From Carposina sasakii (taxonomy: Eukaryota > Arthropoda > Insecta > Lepidoptera > Carposinidae), in NCBI GenBank assembly GCA_014607495.2, contig CP053148.1:434001-498000 (forward strand): a stretch of 64,000 bases of DNA, given 5' to 3'. This document shows, piece after piece, positions 1 through 10,894 of the stretch. The notes beneath the pieces are model-generated. The model was not told the origin of the DNA. It was given only the letters and a program-made list of their open reading frames with translations, and made no database searches. Numbering within the stretch: position 1 is the first letter of the stretch; each line of letters begins with the position of its first letter. The translations under genes were made by a program, and so were the position numbers.

Positions 1-290
1 GAACTAGGTATTTTAGGGCTATAATAACACGGTATTGCTGACCTCCGCGGCCCCAAGGTTGGGGCTATCGATTGATTCATCATCAACTTATTTCTGACCC
101 ACTTAAGGGAGCCCTTCGAACTTACTGCAGGTGGAGCAAGGACCCTACCTACCGAAAGGGCACCTTTATAGCCTTAGTTACATAGGTACAACATTGCGAT
201 AGACGCCGTGTTCACAGATATTCCTACGTATATACGAAAGAAAATTCATCAATTATATATTTAGCATAGCACCATTCCCGCTATGCTTAA
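1..290. other. unassigned flank
   Basis: No ORF, repeat family or RNA gene recognised. Base composition is somewhat richer in GC than the following DNA. Confidence 0.5.
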
Positions 291-294
291 CATC

Positions 295-606
295 GTGATA
301 GCTCAGTGATTAAGACGTGCACCTTCCAAGCAGGAGGCGTAAATTTGATCCCGTCACGGCACCCATGAATTTATTTCATGTACAGATTTTAATGTTGTAA
401 AATTATCACTTAGTTCGTGCCTCGGAAAGAACGTAAAACCGTTGGTCCTGCGTCTGATCTCTCTCCGGTCGTGTCGGCTTTCCATCCCATCGGACTATGA
501 GAGTGACGAAATAGAGAGCGCATCTGTGTTTTCGCACACACTTGTGCACTATAATATCTCCTGCGTACCTGACTAATCTCCGTAGAGATTGGTCGCCTTG
601 GCCGAA
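295..606 (+). repeat. tRNA-derived SINE (S1), near full length
   Basis: The head is tRNA-like, with an A-box-like segment (gtgatagctcagtgattaag) and a decayed B box near 341-355. A conserved body follows, including agagtgacgaaatagagagc and gcactataatatctcctgcg. The body matches my memory of a SINE common in Lepidoptera. The minus-strand frame across it is not a gene. A second partial copy lies at 49128-49278. Confidence 0.7.
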
Positions 607-628
607 AAACTTTCCAAAAATTTTCACG

Positions 629-771
629 CTTAACATGGATGTAGAATGTCTACATAATCACTGACAAGTTGCTAGCTTATCGCCTGAGAGAATGCCCGAG
701 TTCCTTAGTCGACTCTTACAACAGGTCCGGAAGAAAATGTAGCTGATGTATACTAGTAAAGCCCCGTACAG
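629..771 (+). repeat. dispersed repeat B copy
   Basis: Contains the family hallmarks cactgacaagttgctagc, a segment like gcctgagagaatgcccgag, then ccttagtcgactctta and agctgatgta. This is the commonest repeat in the window, with more than ten copies in both orientations. No coding capacity is visible. Confidence 0.75.
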
Positions 772-1046
772 GGTTAATAAGAAAGGTCAGTTGATTAATG
801 AATAAATCAGATTTAGGCTATTGCGTGTGTGGAACAAAAATATAGGTAACTGTTATTGACATTTCTATAACGAGAAAGTCCCGAACATACACTGCGGTCG
901 TGAGATTGACAATTTCTATTAGCGGGGTTTTACTAATATTAACGTAGTACGTTTTAGATATTTGGAAACAGGTAGATATCGACAAAGGGTCACGCAAAAT
1001 AGGATATTGTACGTAAGTCATAATAGATGCATACCATTATGTACTA

Positions 1047-1514
1047 TATAGGGTGTTTGTGACAGCCAGTCAAATATTGATATGGTGACTTCAGATCACG
1101 AATCTGAGGCGAAATACAGTGAAAATTGTCGCAGTAAAATTCCAAAATTTTCCTTTTTTTTTCAATTTCGCAGCGAAAATATTCTGGTGTCCATTTAAGT
1201 AGGCCTTAAATAATGACTTAAAAACAAAATTTTAACCTATAGATAAATTAATTTTCAAAAAACGGTTGCTATTAAAAAAGTTCCATTAACTGATCAACCC
1301 CAAGTGATCCAAAAAAACAGCAATGTTCACACAATAACAAATACGCCCATTTAACTAGTCACATGATCGCCCGATACAATTGGCGCGGAAATCAAACATT
1401 GCGTATAATCAAATAAAAAAATAATTACTTGCGAGTGATAACACTGTCGTATAACTCAAAACAATGATACTTGTTCAGTACATCAGTATTTGCCTGGCTG
1501 ACACACACCCTGTA
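1047..1514 (-). mobile_element. TIR-A MITE, copy 1
   Basis: About 470 bp bounded by inverted ends (tatagggtgtttgtgacagc on the left; on the right the complement of tacagggtgtgtgt). The interior matches the copies at 2821, 19577 and 21621 but runs in the opposite orientation. No transposase ORF. The TA next to the CAGGG ends suggests a Tc1/mariner-like mechanism, which is inference. Confidence 0.75.
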
Positions 1515-1539
1515 CACAGGACACGTCTGTGTTACCAAC

Positions 1540-1741
1540 AATGGTGTAGCCAGAACTGCACGTTTTGTGAAGGAGACCCCACAGCATAGCGAGGCTAGAT
1601 GTAAAGATCACTAACAAGTTGCTAACTCATTGCCTGAGGACTGAGGGCATCCCTAGTTCTGAGACCTTGTGCTTAGTCGACTCTTACGACATGCAAGAAA
1701 GGCGCTGCAGCCAATGTACAGGTATTCTAGTCAAGCCCCAC
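1540..1741 (+). repeat. dispersed repeat B copy
   Basis: Longer copy including the 5' part (atggtgtagccagaactgca, cacagcatagcg) and the ttagtcgactcttacgac block. It starts about 25 bp after the end of the TIR-A MITE. Confidence 0.7.
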
Positions 1742-1780
1742 CTAAAAACTACACATTAAAATTTTCATAAAATTGTAGAA

Positions 1781-1940
1781 AATCCCAACTAACATTAAAA
1801 ATAATTTAATTACGAAAGCAAATTTGTTATTGTTTTTTTACCTATTCACGATTTATAACTTGTTTTTCTGCATACTTATGTATGCCAAATATTTATTAGG
1901 CTACATTCTGTAGTCCCCCCGTGGACGAAGTCGTGTATTT
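1781..1940 (+). repeat. decayed F-family element
   Basis: The left end resembles ctaatattaaaaatgcgaaag and the right end resembles cgtggacgaagtcg. Both ends match the better-preserved F element at 40774-41008. The interior is not alignable by eye. Confidence 0.4.
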
Positions 1941-2204
1941 AGTATTCTAGCATTTAAACAGTATCGCCTATTTTTCCAGATATAATTGTGTTTTTGTTAT
2001 ATGCCACAATTAGGTGCCAAGCTTAAAGTACCGTACCGTATTTGTGACCGGGGATCTTTGCGACCCTGATCATTCACGGAATATTCCGAGCTTTTTTAAT
2101 TACTTTTGTTTTCCTGTTTCAAAGGCGAAGAAAACATCTAAATTTTAAACTTAGTTTGTACGTCAGAGCAAAATTTTATTATTATATAACATGATCATAA
2201 AAGA

Positions 2205-2360
2205 TATCCCATAATCACGTTTAGCATAGCGAAGGCAGATGTAAGTGATCAGTGACATGTTGCTAGCTCATCGCCTGAGAGAATACCCGAGTTCCTAGTC
2301 GACTCTTGCAGCATGTACGGGCGAAGATGCAGCTGATGTATAATTAGTGAAGTCCCGCAT
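2205..2360 (+). repeat. dispersed repeat B copy
   Basis: Contains agcatagcgaaggcagatgt, gttgctagctcatcgcctga and cctagtcgactcttgcagca in the family order. Confidence 0.7.
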
Positions 2361-2820
2361 TAGCATATGTTCCTTAGGTATCTCCTTAGAATATTTCTAC
2401 TATAATTTACACATCGTGCAAGTGACAAATAGCCCCACTTCATGAGTATTCTTTTCGCCATAATTTTTCATAACGAACGCGCACAAGTTAATTAAAATGA
2501 TATTCGATTTTGCGTACGGTTCGGGCCCGTTAATAAACTGGGACCAGGGAATCCAATTAGCGTCGTATCCGGTCCGATCGGATCCGGCCAGTCCGCACGG
2601 ATCCGTGACTGTGTACCGAAACTAGACTTCTGTTTGTTTTACGATATATACGGTTAACAAAACTTCATGCAATACAGTCGCATGTTCTTTCAAGCTTTCC
2701 TGGGCTTTAATTGATTTAATTCCATGTCAAAATAACAAAATGCATTTATTGTAGGTACTTTTTTCGATTGTAAGAAAACTCATAAAACATTCAAACAAAA
2801 CTGATATTTAATTTATTATA
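2361..2820. other. unassigned; short GC-rich patch
   Basis: No gene seen. The stretch 2511-2620 is GC-rich and carries repeated ggatccg/gatcgg-type words, out of character with the AT-rich surroundings. Its origin is unknown. Confidence 0.4.
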
Positions 2821-3372
2821 TACAGGGTGTGTGTGACAGCCAGGCAAATACTGAAATACAGAACAAGTACCATTGTTTTAAGTTAAGCGACAGTATTATA
2901 ACTCACAGGAAATGCATTTTTAATATAATTTTAATTTAATCCGAAATTTTTGCTTTCCGCGCCAATTGTATCGGGCGATTCTGTGACTAATGAAATGGGC
3001 TTATTGGTTATTGTGAGATACATTACTGTTTTTTGGACCTCTTGTGACTCTCCATTGGGGTTGATCAGTATTTTGAACTTTTTTGGGAGCAACTTTTTTT
3101 TTAATTATACATAGATGTTTTTAAGAAAATGAAAAAATTCTTCACCCGATTGGGACTCGAACCCACGACATTATACATAGGTAAAAAAATTTTATTATAG
3201 TCATTATCTAAAGCCTACTTAAACGAACTACACAATTTTATTCCTGAAAAAATGAAAAAAAGTCTGAAAAATTTGGAACGAACTTTCCTGCGAAAATTTT
3301 CAGAGGTTTTGGCCACAGAATTATGGTCTGAAGTCGCCATATCTATATTTGCCATTGCACTTCCACCCTGTA
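2821..3372 (+). mobile_element. TIR-A MITE, copy 2, with nested SINE
   Basis: Starts tacagggtgtgtgtgacagc and ends with a decayed ccaccctgta. The interior matches the other TIR-A copies. It is lengthened by a 55-bp SINE insertion at 3115-3169. The short frame at 3252-3440 falls inside it and is not a gene. Confidence 0.8.
3104..3180 (-). mobile_element. 5'-truncated S3 SINE with 11-bp target duplication
   Basis: The insert 3115-3169 reads, on the minus strand, from the tRNA B box (gtgggttcgagtcccaatcg) into the S3 tail (gggtgaagaattttttc). It is flanked by exact direct repeats attatacatag at 3104-3114 and 3170-3180. The duplication shows a real retroposition of only about 55 bp into the MITE. 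Confidence 0.8.
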
Positions 3373-3969
3373 TTTATTTAACATGTTTAATTCTTTTTCA
3401 TAGAACTCATGTCTTGCGATGGGGGAGAGAGTTTTGCTAATTTACACACACACACACCCTAGTCCTAAAATAATGATCCCTAAAATAAATTGTATATACT
3501 TCACTTCATATTTTATATTGCGTCTTCTATTATTGAAACAAAATAAGCTCTGCTATAAATAATTATTTATCAATTTTACATGCTATCTTTTATTATTAAT
3601 ATAATGAGTTTACCTTTACTACAAAGTTCTATAATACACTCATACGAGGATCAATAGTACAAAGATAACGAGCTATTTATAAACAACACAAAAATAGGCA
3701 CTGCTACGAGCGAGGCTCGGGACTACGAGCTACGAGCCGTAGCGCTGCTACGTGCCGCGCATGCTTATGCTTTCGTATAACTAAAATGTAAACAAAATCT
3801 TGTTTGTATGATGCTTTTTTATTGAGTATTTTAATATAAAGTCGCGTCGAGAAGGGGTGAACTGATTTTTATCGCTGTAAGCTTTCCTCATCATACTGAA
3901 CACCGCATCGTGTTCTACCATTTGCTTCGTGAGAGTCCAGGAATATATTTATGCAACTTGATGTAGATA
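3373..3969. other. unassigned, with simple repeats
   Basis: Holds a short (CA)n run near 3443-3458. Around 3704-3762 there is an irregular cluster of ctacgag/gctacg words in a GC-rich patch. No gene seen. Confidence 0.4.
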
Positions 3970-4094
3970 ATTCCTAAACTAGGTGCTCAGGAATGTTTAA
4001 ACCTATACAATCTTGAAAAAAAAAAACAAAAGATTTCGAGTCTTGAATTTTGGAGATTCTGTGGTGGACTATTTTGATAGCATTTTGCTTAACC
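3970..4094 (+). mobile_element. decayed half of the FB foldback MITE
   Basis: Segments attcctaaact, caatcttgaaaaa, gatttcgagtcttga and ttttgcttaacc appear in the same order as the right half of the intact FB element at 43312-43574. The left arm is missing. Confidence 0.55.
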
Positions 4095-4149
4095 TTGTTT
4101 ATACGAGTTATGCAATTAGAAAAGAATTATTCTGTTCCTTTACTTCTTT

Positions 4150-4256
4150 CGGTCTACTGGAAGAAATCTCATGAAGAGATAAGCACGCCATTGTACATTT
4201 GTCCTGTATATTTTTGTGTATATTTTTTAATTTGTGTGTATAAAGAATATGAATAT
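4150..4256 (+). mobile_element. LINE 3' UTR fragment (family G)
   Basis: Contains ctggaagaaatctcatgaag, agataagcacgccattgtac and a terminal taaagaata. The same 3' end occurs at 13811, 19207, 24115, 43775 and 53912. This is typical of a 5'-truncated non-LTR retrotransposon with a polyadenylation signal and a simple tail. Confidence 0.6.
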
Positions 4257-4860
4257 AATTTCAGACATCATTATTTTTTCTAAAATTTTAGTTTGTACAT
4301 AAAAGTAACAAATCAACAGCAGCAGTCATTAAACTCAAGTGTAATTATGGACACAGGTACAACTCATCCCTCGAGTGAGTGCAACTAATCCCTCATATAG
4401 GTCAACGACCTCCTTAAACGTCATCTTCCGTGACGTCTACTCATAAAGACGCAACCCCGGAGATGAGGACCTGGCTCTGTCAAAATGGACCCTATGCTGA
4501 CGGGTTAGGGTCGGTGGTGTAGCACCGCTGGCGAGTCATTAGGTATCATTTGAAGTTTCGTTTCAAGTATTATGGAAATGGCTTTAGAAATGGCAATTTA
4601 AGGGGACTGTAGTTGTGAATGTCTTTGGATATACAAATTCGTGAATAACTTTGGCTCAAAATTAAAGAATTTTTATATTTTATGGATGATGAAATTGATT
4701 ATTTTTGTAGGGACTAAAGAACATAGAAATATTTTTATACATTACATGAAAATAATAGTAGTAACGAATTAAAGCCATAAAACTCCTTTCAGTAGATTTG
4801 ATTTCTTTATAGAAATGTTAAAATGGTAGGATGTAAATGATAGGCAAATGTTGATAATAA
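4257..4860. other. unassigned
   Basis: No gene. The stretch 4430-4545 is GC-richer (cccggagatgaggacctggc, gtcggtggtgtagcaccgct) and may be old transposon coding sequence, but no domain is recognisable. Confidence 0.35.
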
Positions 4861-5060
4861 TATGATGAATATTGATGTTTGTTACCGAGTCACGGATATT
4901 GCTTTCTTTTATTATATTTCTTTTATTATAAATTATCTTTTAATACCGTTTTATATACAGTTGCTTAGTACCCACGACACAAAACCTTAGTGATATTTGT
5001 GTGGGACTAGCTAATGCGTTGTGTATGTACCTACCATGTGAATATTTATTTATTTTAATA
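4861..5060 (+). repeat. SINE-T, 3' portion
   Basis: Has the SINE-T body (gatgtttgttaccgagtcac, tgcttagtacccacgacaca, gtgtgggacta) and the ATTT-rich tail. The tRNA-like head is missing. Compare the complete copy at 20322-20568. Confidence 0.7.
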
Positions 5061-5369
5061 TTGTATGAGATTTTGATGATTCATAAAATGTTTTTTCAAG
5101 TTTTTTGGTTCAGCAATAAATCAGGAGGAGGACTTCTAAAGTACCAAATTTCTGGTAGTACGCGCCTTAAATGAGGTGGGCACCGGGTATGTTATACGAG
5201 TAGCTTGTGTCCTTCGTGTACTCTTAACCGCAGCGTTTCAGCTAAAATTAATTAATAGAATTTGCCTTGTTCTCCATGCAATTTGGGCACGCTTGCTGAT
5301 AAAGGAAACCTTTCTATATAAAATAGCTACGATGATTAAGCGACCGCTAGGTATGGTATATATAATGGT

Positions 5370-5485
5370 TGGTTGCCGCGTGGTGTCGGTAGAGTAGAGT
5401 AGCACCTTGTCTGTTCGTGGGTATCGTATGAGGCGATCAAGGGTTTCCGAGAGGTGGCCAGCAACGTCGTCTGTGTTGATAGCAT
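5370..5485 (+). repeat. SINE-A 5' fragment
   Basis: Plus-strand sense copy of the SINE-A head: gccgcgtggtgtcggtagag, ttcgtgggtatcgtatgagg, gatcaagggtttccgagagg. It runs into an inverted repeat starting at 5471. Confidence 0.6.
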
Positions 5486-5739
5486 CTTATATAAACTGAC
5501 TTTAAAAAAAAATTGGCACCCACTCAAGAGGGATAATTATAAATATTTAAATAGTTAAAGATGACTTAAAGTATTAGGTATTAAGTTGTAAATATTTAAA
5601 AAAATTATTTAATATGTATTAAGTAGATAAATTAGATATGTTATTTATCGCTTTTTAGTTAACGTTTTTGTCGTCTGTGTTTTTTGAAGTCGGTTAATTT
5701 TTTTTAAAAGTCATTTTATATAAGATGCTATCAACACAG
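5471..5739. mobile_element. foldback element, 44-bp arms
   Basis: The left arm at 5471-5514 (ctgtgttgatagcatcttat...) and right arm at 5696-5739 are near-perfect complements around an AT-rich centre. The outermost bases of the left arm match SINE-A. Confidence 0.6.
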
Positions 5740-5858
5740 AGTTTATTTCTCGATTTTTAGTTATGTTAATGCGCTGTGAACTTAAATAGATGCTAGTTTA
5801 TATACTTTATATTTCATCGTTACCATATCAGGAGTAGTACCTACCCGTATAAGTATCG

Positions 5859-6102
5859 CGTTAGCCCTACATATAGTTTCCATCGACCAATTGCAGTACT
5901 GTCCCCTAACTCCTAACCGTTAAGGAGTTCTGTAGCTTGACCATCAGCACAGCAGCATCAAATGTTGATTCAAGTATACCTCACAAGCAGCACGTTAGCC
6001 CTACATACTACTATATAGTTTCCCTCGACCTATTGCAGTACTGTCTCCCAACTACTAACTGTTAAGGAGTTCTGTAGCTTCATCATCAGCACAGCAGCAT
6101 CA
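5859..6102 (+). repeat. tandem duplication, about 134-bp period
   Basis: cgttagccctacatatagtt, ttgcagtactgtc, gttaaggagttctgtagctt and catcagcacagcagcatca occur at 5859-5960 and again at 5993-6102. The joining sequences (caagtatacct / aagcatatacct) also match loosely. Confidence 0.75.
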
Positions 6103-6133
6103 GATACCCTGAAGCATATACCTGTGTAAGACA

Positions 6134-6366
6134 TGATTACAATTTTCGGTGTTTGCCCTAGATTTCTCCTGGATCCTATCATCAGATCCTAACCTGGTGA
6201 AAATGGGACCACCTCAGAAGTAAACTCTATCCAACAAAAAAAAAATTGAATTCCGTCTATAATTGACGGAAATATTGGTAAACATACATAAAAAAATATA
6301 CCTATATATTATATAGGTACATACAGACGAATTGAGAACCTCCTCCTTTTTTTTAAGTCGGTTAAA
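6134..6366 (-). mobile_element. D-family element, one end
   Basis: Read on the minus strand it starts ttaaccgacttaaaaaaaag, then gaggttctcaattcgtctgt, and later reaches a gatgataggatcc-like block. These are the landmarks of the D elements at 10895 and 49722. The far end is missing. Confidence 0.6.
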
Positions 6367-6439
6367 ATATAAGGAAAGTTTGTGTGAATCAATGTAGATT
6401 TTCGGTAGTTTTTGTATGTAACAGTAACAAAGTCACAAC

Positions 6440-6525
6440 GCTGGTCAGGCGGGTTGGTGACGCAGTGTGACTTTCGGACTATTCCGACTATCCCTAAAGT
6501 CACACTGCGATCACCAACTTTCGTT
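6440..6525. repeat. SINE-A-derived hairpin
   Basis: A SINE-A piece (caggcgggttggtgacgcag, tgtgactttcggactatt) is followed at once by an inverted copy (aaagtcacactgcgatcacc aac). The result is a stem of about 23 bp. Confidence 0.55.
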
Positions 6526-7032
6526 ATATTTTACTATAAGGATTAAAGAAAAATAATCTTTATATTTCGGAATTTCGTTTGTTATAACAGCTGTAGTCCC
6601 ATAATTGCGGCGCCCCTGGCAGTCCCTTATATTAAACAAATTAGTCAAAAACATGCCTCCTCATACTAATAATTTGTTTAAAAATTACGTCCTAATATAA
6701 AAGAAAGCTTTGCGAATGTTGGGTTTTGGGGAATGTTGAATTTTCGAAATATTAATAACCCTTTGTAGAATAAACATGGGGTTTCAGACGGCAAGAGTTC
6801 TTTCATCAATTATTTTTGAATTGAGGTAGAGTATAGTACAGGTTTTTTTATACTAGGTACATACTCGTATTTTGGTTCGTATTATTTTATATTATACTAG
6901 AATTTTGTATTATTTGTACTTATTGTTTACATACATACAGTAGTATAGGTAACAAGATATTAAAATAATCCTTTTACTTATTTTATCGTTTTCTATATTG
7001 TTCCCGGTACAATCCTACTATTGTGAGAATAT
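6526..7032. other. unassigned AT-rich DNA
   Basis: No gene or recognisable repeat. Confidence 0.4.
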
Positions 7033-7304
7033 ATCATCATCATCATCATCATCAGCCTATTGCAGTCCACTGCTGGACGTAGGCCTCCCCCAGGGCACGC
7101 CACAAGACTGCCATGGGGAGTATTTGTCCATAGTCACCACGCTGGGCAGGCTGGTTGGTGACCGCAGTTTGGACTATGTTGTCAACACGGGAGGTGCTGC
7201 TGCCCGGAAATCGGAAACCTCCCGGAAACCCTTAATCGCCACGTACGATACCCACGGGCAGACATGGGGTGGTACGAATTCTACTCTGCCGGCACCACGC
7301 GGCC
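7033..7304 (-). mobile_element. SINE-A, full length
   Basis: On the plus strand it begins with (ATC)n at 7033-7054, then cagcctattgcagtccactg, the SINE-A body (accacgctgggcaggctggt) and the head ending ggcaccacgcggcc. In sense orientation (minus strand) the tail matches the last codons of an RTE ORF2 and ends in (GAT)n. The frame at 6998-7342 is an artefact of this repeat. Confidence 0.8.
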
Positions 7305-9233
7305 AACTTTATGTAATATTGATATCTAGTGTGTTCAACTAAATATAATAAAATACTGCAGTACCTAAATATTGAAGGTAAATAACAAAACAAATTCGTA
7401 TATTAAATGAATAAACATGTCGCCGTAACAAAAACATGATTTCTCTAACAACGCCATTACTTTTCCAATTATGTTACGTCTCTCGAGCCTGATTACACGT
7501 GGATTAATGAGATAATTAGCACAAATATACGTACCGCTTCACTACGGGGAAGGTTTTCTATTATACATATACGATACGGGGATGCTACTGCAAGAATAAT
7601 CTTCCTGTACATCCGTTTGGAGATAATACAGGTCTTAGGTGTTCTGCGCTATATACCTATAGTTTGGAAATGAAAAAGTTGGCTTAACATACCATTGTCT
7701 GCAAAATAGCAGATAGGTTATTTTGTTCAAATTCAAAAATTTGTTATATAAAGGTGTAATCCTAATACCGCCTCATTACGAATTCAAATAAAAAATCATA
7801 TTGATTGCCCTCTTTACCTCTCCCATCGGGTTATTAAAAAAGTTTCGAAAAGGTTAAGTGATAAAACAAATGCTTGTTTCGGAAATGGAACGTTTTAGGA
7901 AAAAAAAGTTGCGGTATTCAGGGTGCCGATTTCTACTGTATTCATATGAGGCTCATGGGCTCACATGATACAACTCGTAGTCATAGAATTCTATGGGAAA
8001 ACGTTTCTTTGTCGATAAAAGCAAGATCAGTTGAAGGATAAAATTTAACCTAAGATTTGTGCAAGTGAACCCACTGGAATATATTCTCCTCTTCTGAACA
8101 TTTCTACCCCATATAATGCCTCACTTTTACGTAGCAATTGGGATTTTATCACAGAAAAACATCATAAACATCCTGCTAGGATAAAATAACCTAGCTCCGT
8201 AATTAATGAAGTAAATTAAAACAGCGTCAAGTTCATTATAGTACATTATTTGCTTGTGTAAGTGTCGTCAGTGTGCATATTGTCGCCTCTTGGCGGGTCA
8301 TTTGTCAGGAGGCTTTGTTTTTCTCCAGCGCTAATTACTGAGACCGAGATCTTTGCAAAACGTTTAAAATTCCCCAAAATTTTTATTAAGAGGGTCATTT
8401 AGATCGCTTGTTTGTTTTTGCTAAAATGGTTTTTAACCGTCGTCACTATTTTATCTATATTTTGCGCCGTTTGACTGTGGGATATGTAGCACCATATGGT
8501 GCTTTAAGCCGCCCCACTTGACAAGATTTATCTACTGTTAATATGAATAAGGGGTGTAGGGTGGGTTCGACTGCACCTTAAGTCAACCTCACCTGCCTAC
8601 AAGATTCTGAATCTGATAGATCATGATATCTACCTAGAATAACTCGGAAACATTTCCCATTGGATCCGTTATCGGTAGCTAGATTGTTGTATTAGTGCCC
8701 AAAAAGTGGCAGCAGGCTTGCCATTATATAAAACATTGTAATTCAACGAATAATTGTATCCATCTATCTCTCTAGGTTGTAGATTGCCAAAGACAGAAGA
8801 TCTCTTCAGCTATGACAATGAACTACACAAGGCCCTTGAGGGATCTTGTCCACGCTTACAGTATCTCCTAAGAACACAAACCTAGCCTGGCGCCAAGCGC
8901 ACAAAAGTTAGTCGAACTTATCAGCATGACATAGGCATAATATACCCAACTTCAGGGCTCCAATTCTCACGTCTACTAATCTATAAAAAAACAAAATGGC
9001 TGACACTTCAACAGCTGACATGAACAACACTTTTTCTTAGGTATTAACTATAATGGCCAGAATATCCATTGGCAGGCAGCATTAATGATACGATCGTGTA
9101 CTGGTAGTGCCGACAGTCCAGTACATTAGTTAGAAGCCTACAAGACATTATGGAATGGTGGCTTCAGCAGAATGTCAGCTCAGGCACCTGTATAATGCTG
9201 AGCTTAGGCCATTTCACAACATTGAAATTAGTT
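7305..9233. other. unassigned intergenic or intronic DNA
   Basis: No ORF with recognisable similarity. The segment 8651-8722 (atttcccattggatccgtta, tcggtagctag) has a diverged sibling at 29708-29778, so at least part is repeat. The rest shows nothing I can name. Confidence 0.4.
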
Positions 9234-9827
9234 TTTAGGGTTCCGTACGTCTGAATACAAAAACGGAACCCTTATAGGATCACTCGTGTGTCTGTCCGTC
9301 CGTCGCTTACAGTCAATTATTTCCGAATCTATTAGACCGATTAAGTTGAAATTTGGTACACATATCAATTCCTGTGACCCAAACACAGAGGTGTGACATG
9401 AGCAGATGAAATCTGTATATGGGGGGTCATTTTTGGGGGGGAAGGGGAAAATAAAAAAATCTGAAAACTGCATCGTGTGGCATATCAAATGAAAGGTCTT
9501 GTTGAGAAGATCTTAAATGTATTTTTTTGTAATTTTAAAATAAATAGTTTCCAAGTTATTCAAGAAAATAGACGAAAATTGACCATTCCCCCCCCCCCCT
9601 TATCTCCGAAACTACTGAACCTAAAATTTTGAAAAAAATACAGAAATTAGTTTTCTCCTTATAGATTATAGGAAAACCTATAAGAAGTCCATGATATTAA
9701 AATAACATGGTAAATCACTCAATATTGTGCGTACCAACTTTTTGTCAGATTTAAAAAAACATGATAGGTAACATCGTACGGAACCCTCTTCACGCGAGTT
9801 CAACTCGCACTTGTCGGCTTTTTTTTT
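9234..9827 (+). mobile_element. non-autonomous element with ggttccgta ends
   Basis: Starts tttttagggttccgtacg and closes with tcgtacggaaccctcttcac, so the ends are partly complementary. A perfect 7-bp-stem hairpin (gcgagtt c aactcgc, 9794-9808) follows, then acttgtcggc and a T run. I recognise this as a widespread lepidopteran repeat. The superfamily is uncertain: the 3' hairpin is reminiscent of Helitrons, but the exact CTRR end is not seen. Confidence 0.6.
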
Positions 9828-9880
9828 CTAGCTAGGTTGGCCAGAGTTGGCAAATAATCGAGAGGTATGGACTCAAAATG

Positions 9881-9909
9881 GCGAGGTCTTTGCCCAGCAG
9901 TGGGACACT
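9881..9909 (+). mobile_element. LINE ORF2 terminal fragment
   Basis: gaggtctttgcccagcagtg encodes EVFAQQW, the conserved end of lepidopteran RTE-like ORF2 proteins. Only about 30 bp are recognisable. Confidence 0.45.
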
Positions 9910-10197
9910 ACTAAAAATTGAAATAGTGATAAGGACATTAATAATTAACAAGGTTATTGTGTGACTTATTTATTACTGTGAAATGTTGTGAATAAACTTA
10001 TTTTGATTTATTTGAAATTTTATCAGCTGGTCATAAATCCGCCATTTCGTTTTTGATATTTGCATGAACAAATAAATTGTAGGTAGACTATACCGTGTTA
10101 TTACACAAGATTTTTTTTTTACCAAACATGCCCTAAATTTGGCAGATATGCTATACATTTTTCTGTCAAAATTAAATGTCATATTTAAATCGAGTCC

Positions 10198-10385
10198 TGT
10201 ACGGTCGGAAGTGTCTTGGATCGCGTAAACTAATTAGTACACGTTTACATCGTGCGCATACTACGCGTGTCCTCACTATCACCATCATTCATAATTTATC
10301 GTGCTTTGAGGTTACTTTTATATGGTGACAATAAACTGTTCATTTAAACATCTCAGAGTGTTGTTATTAATACGTGAACCATACA
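10198..10385 (+). mobile_element. putative LTR of a BEL/Pao-like element
   Basis: A TGT...ACA-bounded segment of about 190 bp with AATAAA at 10330-10335 lies a few bases before a primer-binding site. The exact left edge is inferred from the TGT and not from a second LTR, because no 3' LTR was found in the window. Confidence 0.45.
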
Positions 10386-10391
10386 TCAATT

Positions 10392-10404
10392 TGGTCCTTC
10401 GAGC
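10392..10404 (+). promoter_or_regulatory. retrotransposon primer-binding site (tRNA-Tyr type)
   Basis: tggtccttcgagc is the complement of the 3' end of insect tRNA-Tyr including CCA, as recalled. Its position right after the LTR and about 220 bp before a gag-like frame fits first-strand priming. Confidence 0.6.
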
Positions 10405-10624
10405 ATCGATTTGGTGTAGTGAATTTTGTGCGGTAGCGAATCGATTCGGTCGGCCTTCCACAAGCGGACCTTCCCGACCGGATTGAGAAGGCGCACATAC
10501 CGTGCAAGAAACACTGCATCAAGCTATATCAGCAGCAGCAACAGCAATCATCAGCACCGGGCAACAGCATCATACAGCATAACAGCATAATCATTCAGCA
10601 GAAGAAATAGAAGTGTCTATCAAA

Positions 10625-10894
10625 ATGGAAGCACTAATTGCTACACAGGTCGACCTTATGGAAGCTATGAAAAGGTTTCTTGATAATTTGAAAAAGATGG
10701 AGCAGACCGCAAGACGTCTGATAGAATCCCAAGAAAATTTAAAATTCTCGACCAATAGTGGACTGATTTTGAAGCAAATCATGAAAAGCTCGAGAAGATT
10801 CATGAAGAAGGTGACGATCATCCCTACTTCTCAGGTAACCAATATGACGTGACTAAACAATTTTACCTAACTATCAAGCAACATGATAGCTCTT
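10625..10894 (+). pseudogene. LTR-retrotransposon gag N-terminal remnant
   Basis: The first ATG at 10625 opens a helical frame (MEALIATQVDLMEAMKRF). Homology-like signal then moves to another frame around 10750. There DFEANHEKLEKIHEEGDD, HPYFSGNQYD and a final IKQHDSSF stop read through 10774-10900. A TAG sits just before W-T-D-F. The W-x-x-F...H-E-K...HPYF pattern is what I know from BEL/Pao gag proteins of insects. A frameshift, an in-frame stop and interruption by a D element at 10895 make it non-functional. It is old mobile-element sequence, not a host gene. Family assignment rests on motif recognition and the tRNA-Tyr primer site. Confidence 0.55.

Noticed and set aside
9234..9827. Confident Helitron call
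   Set aside because: The 3' hairpin fits, but no clear TC start or CTRR end is seen, and the ends are partly complementary, so the class is left open.
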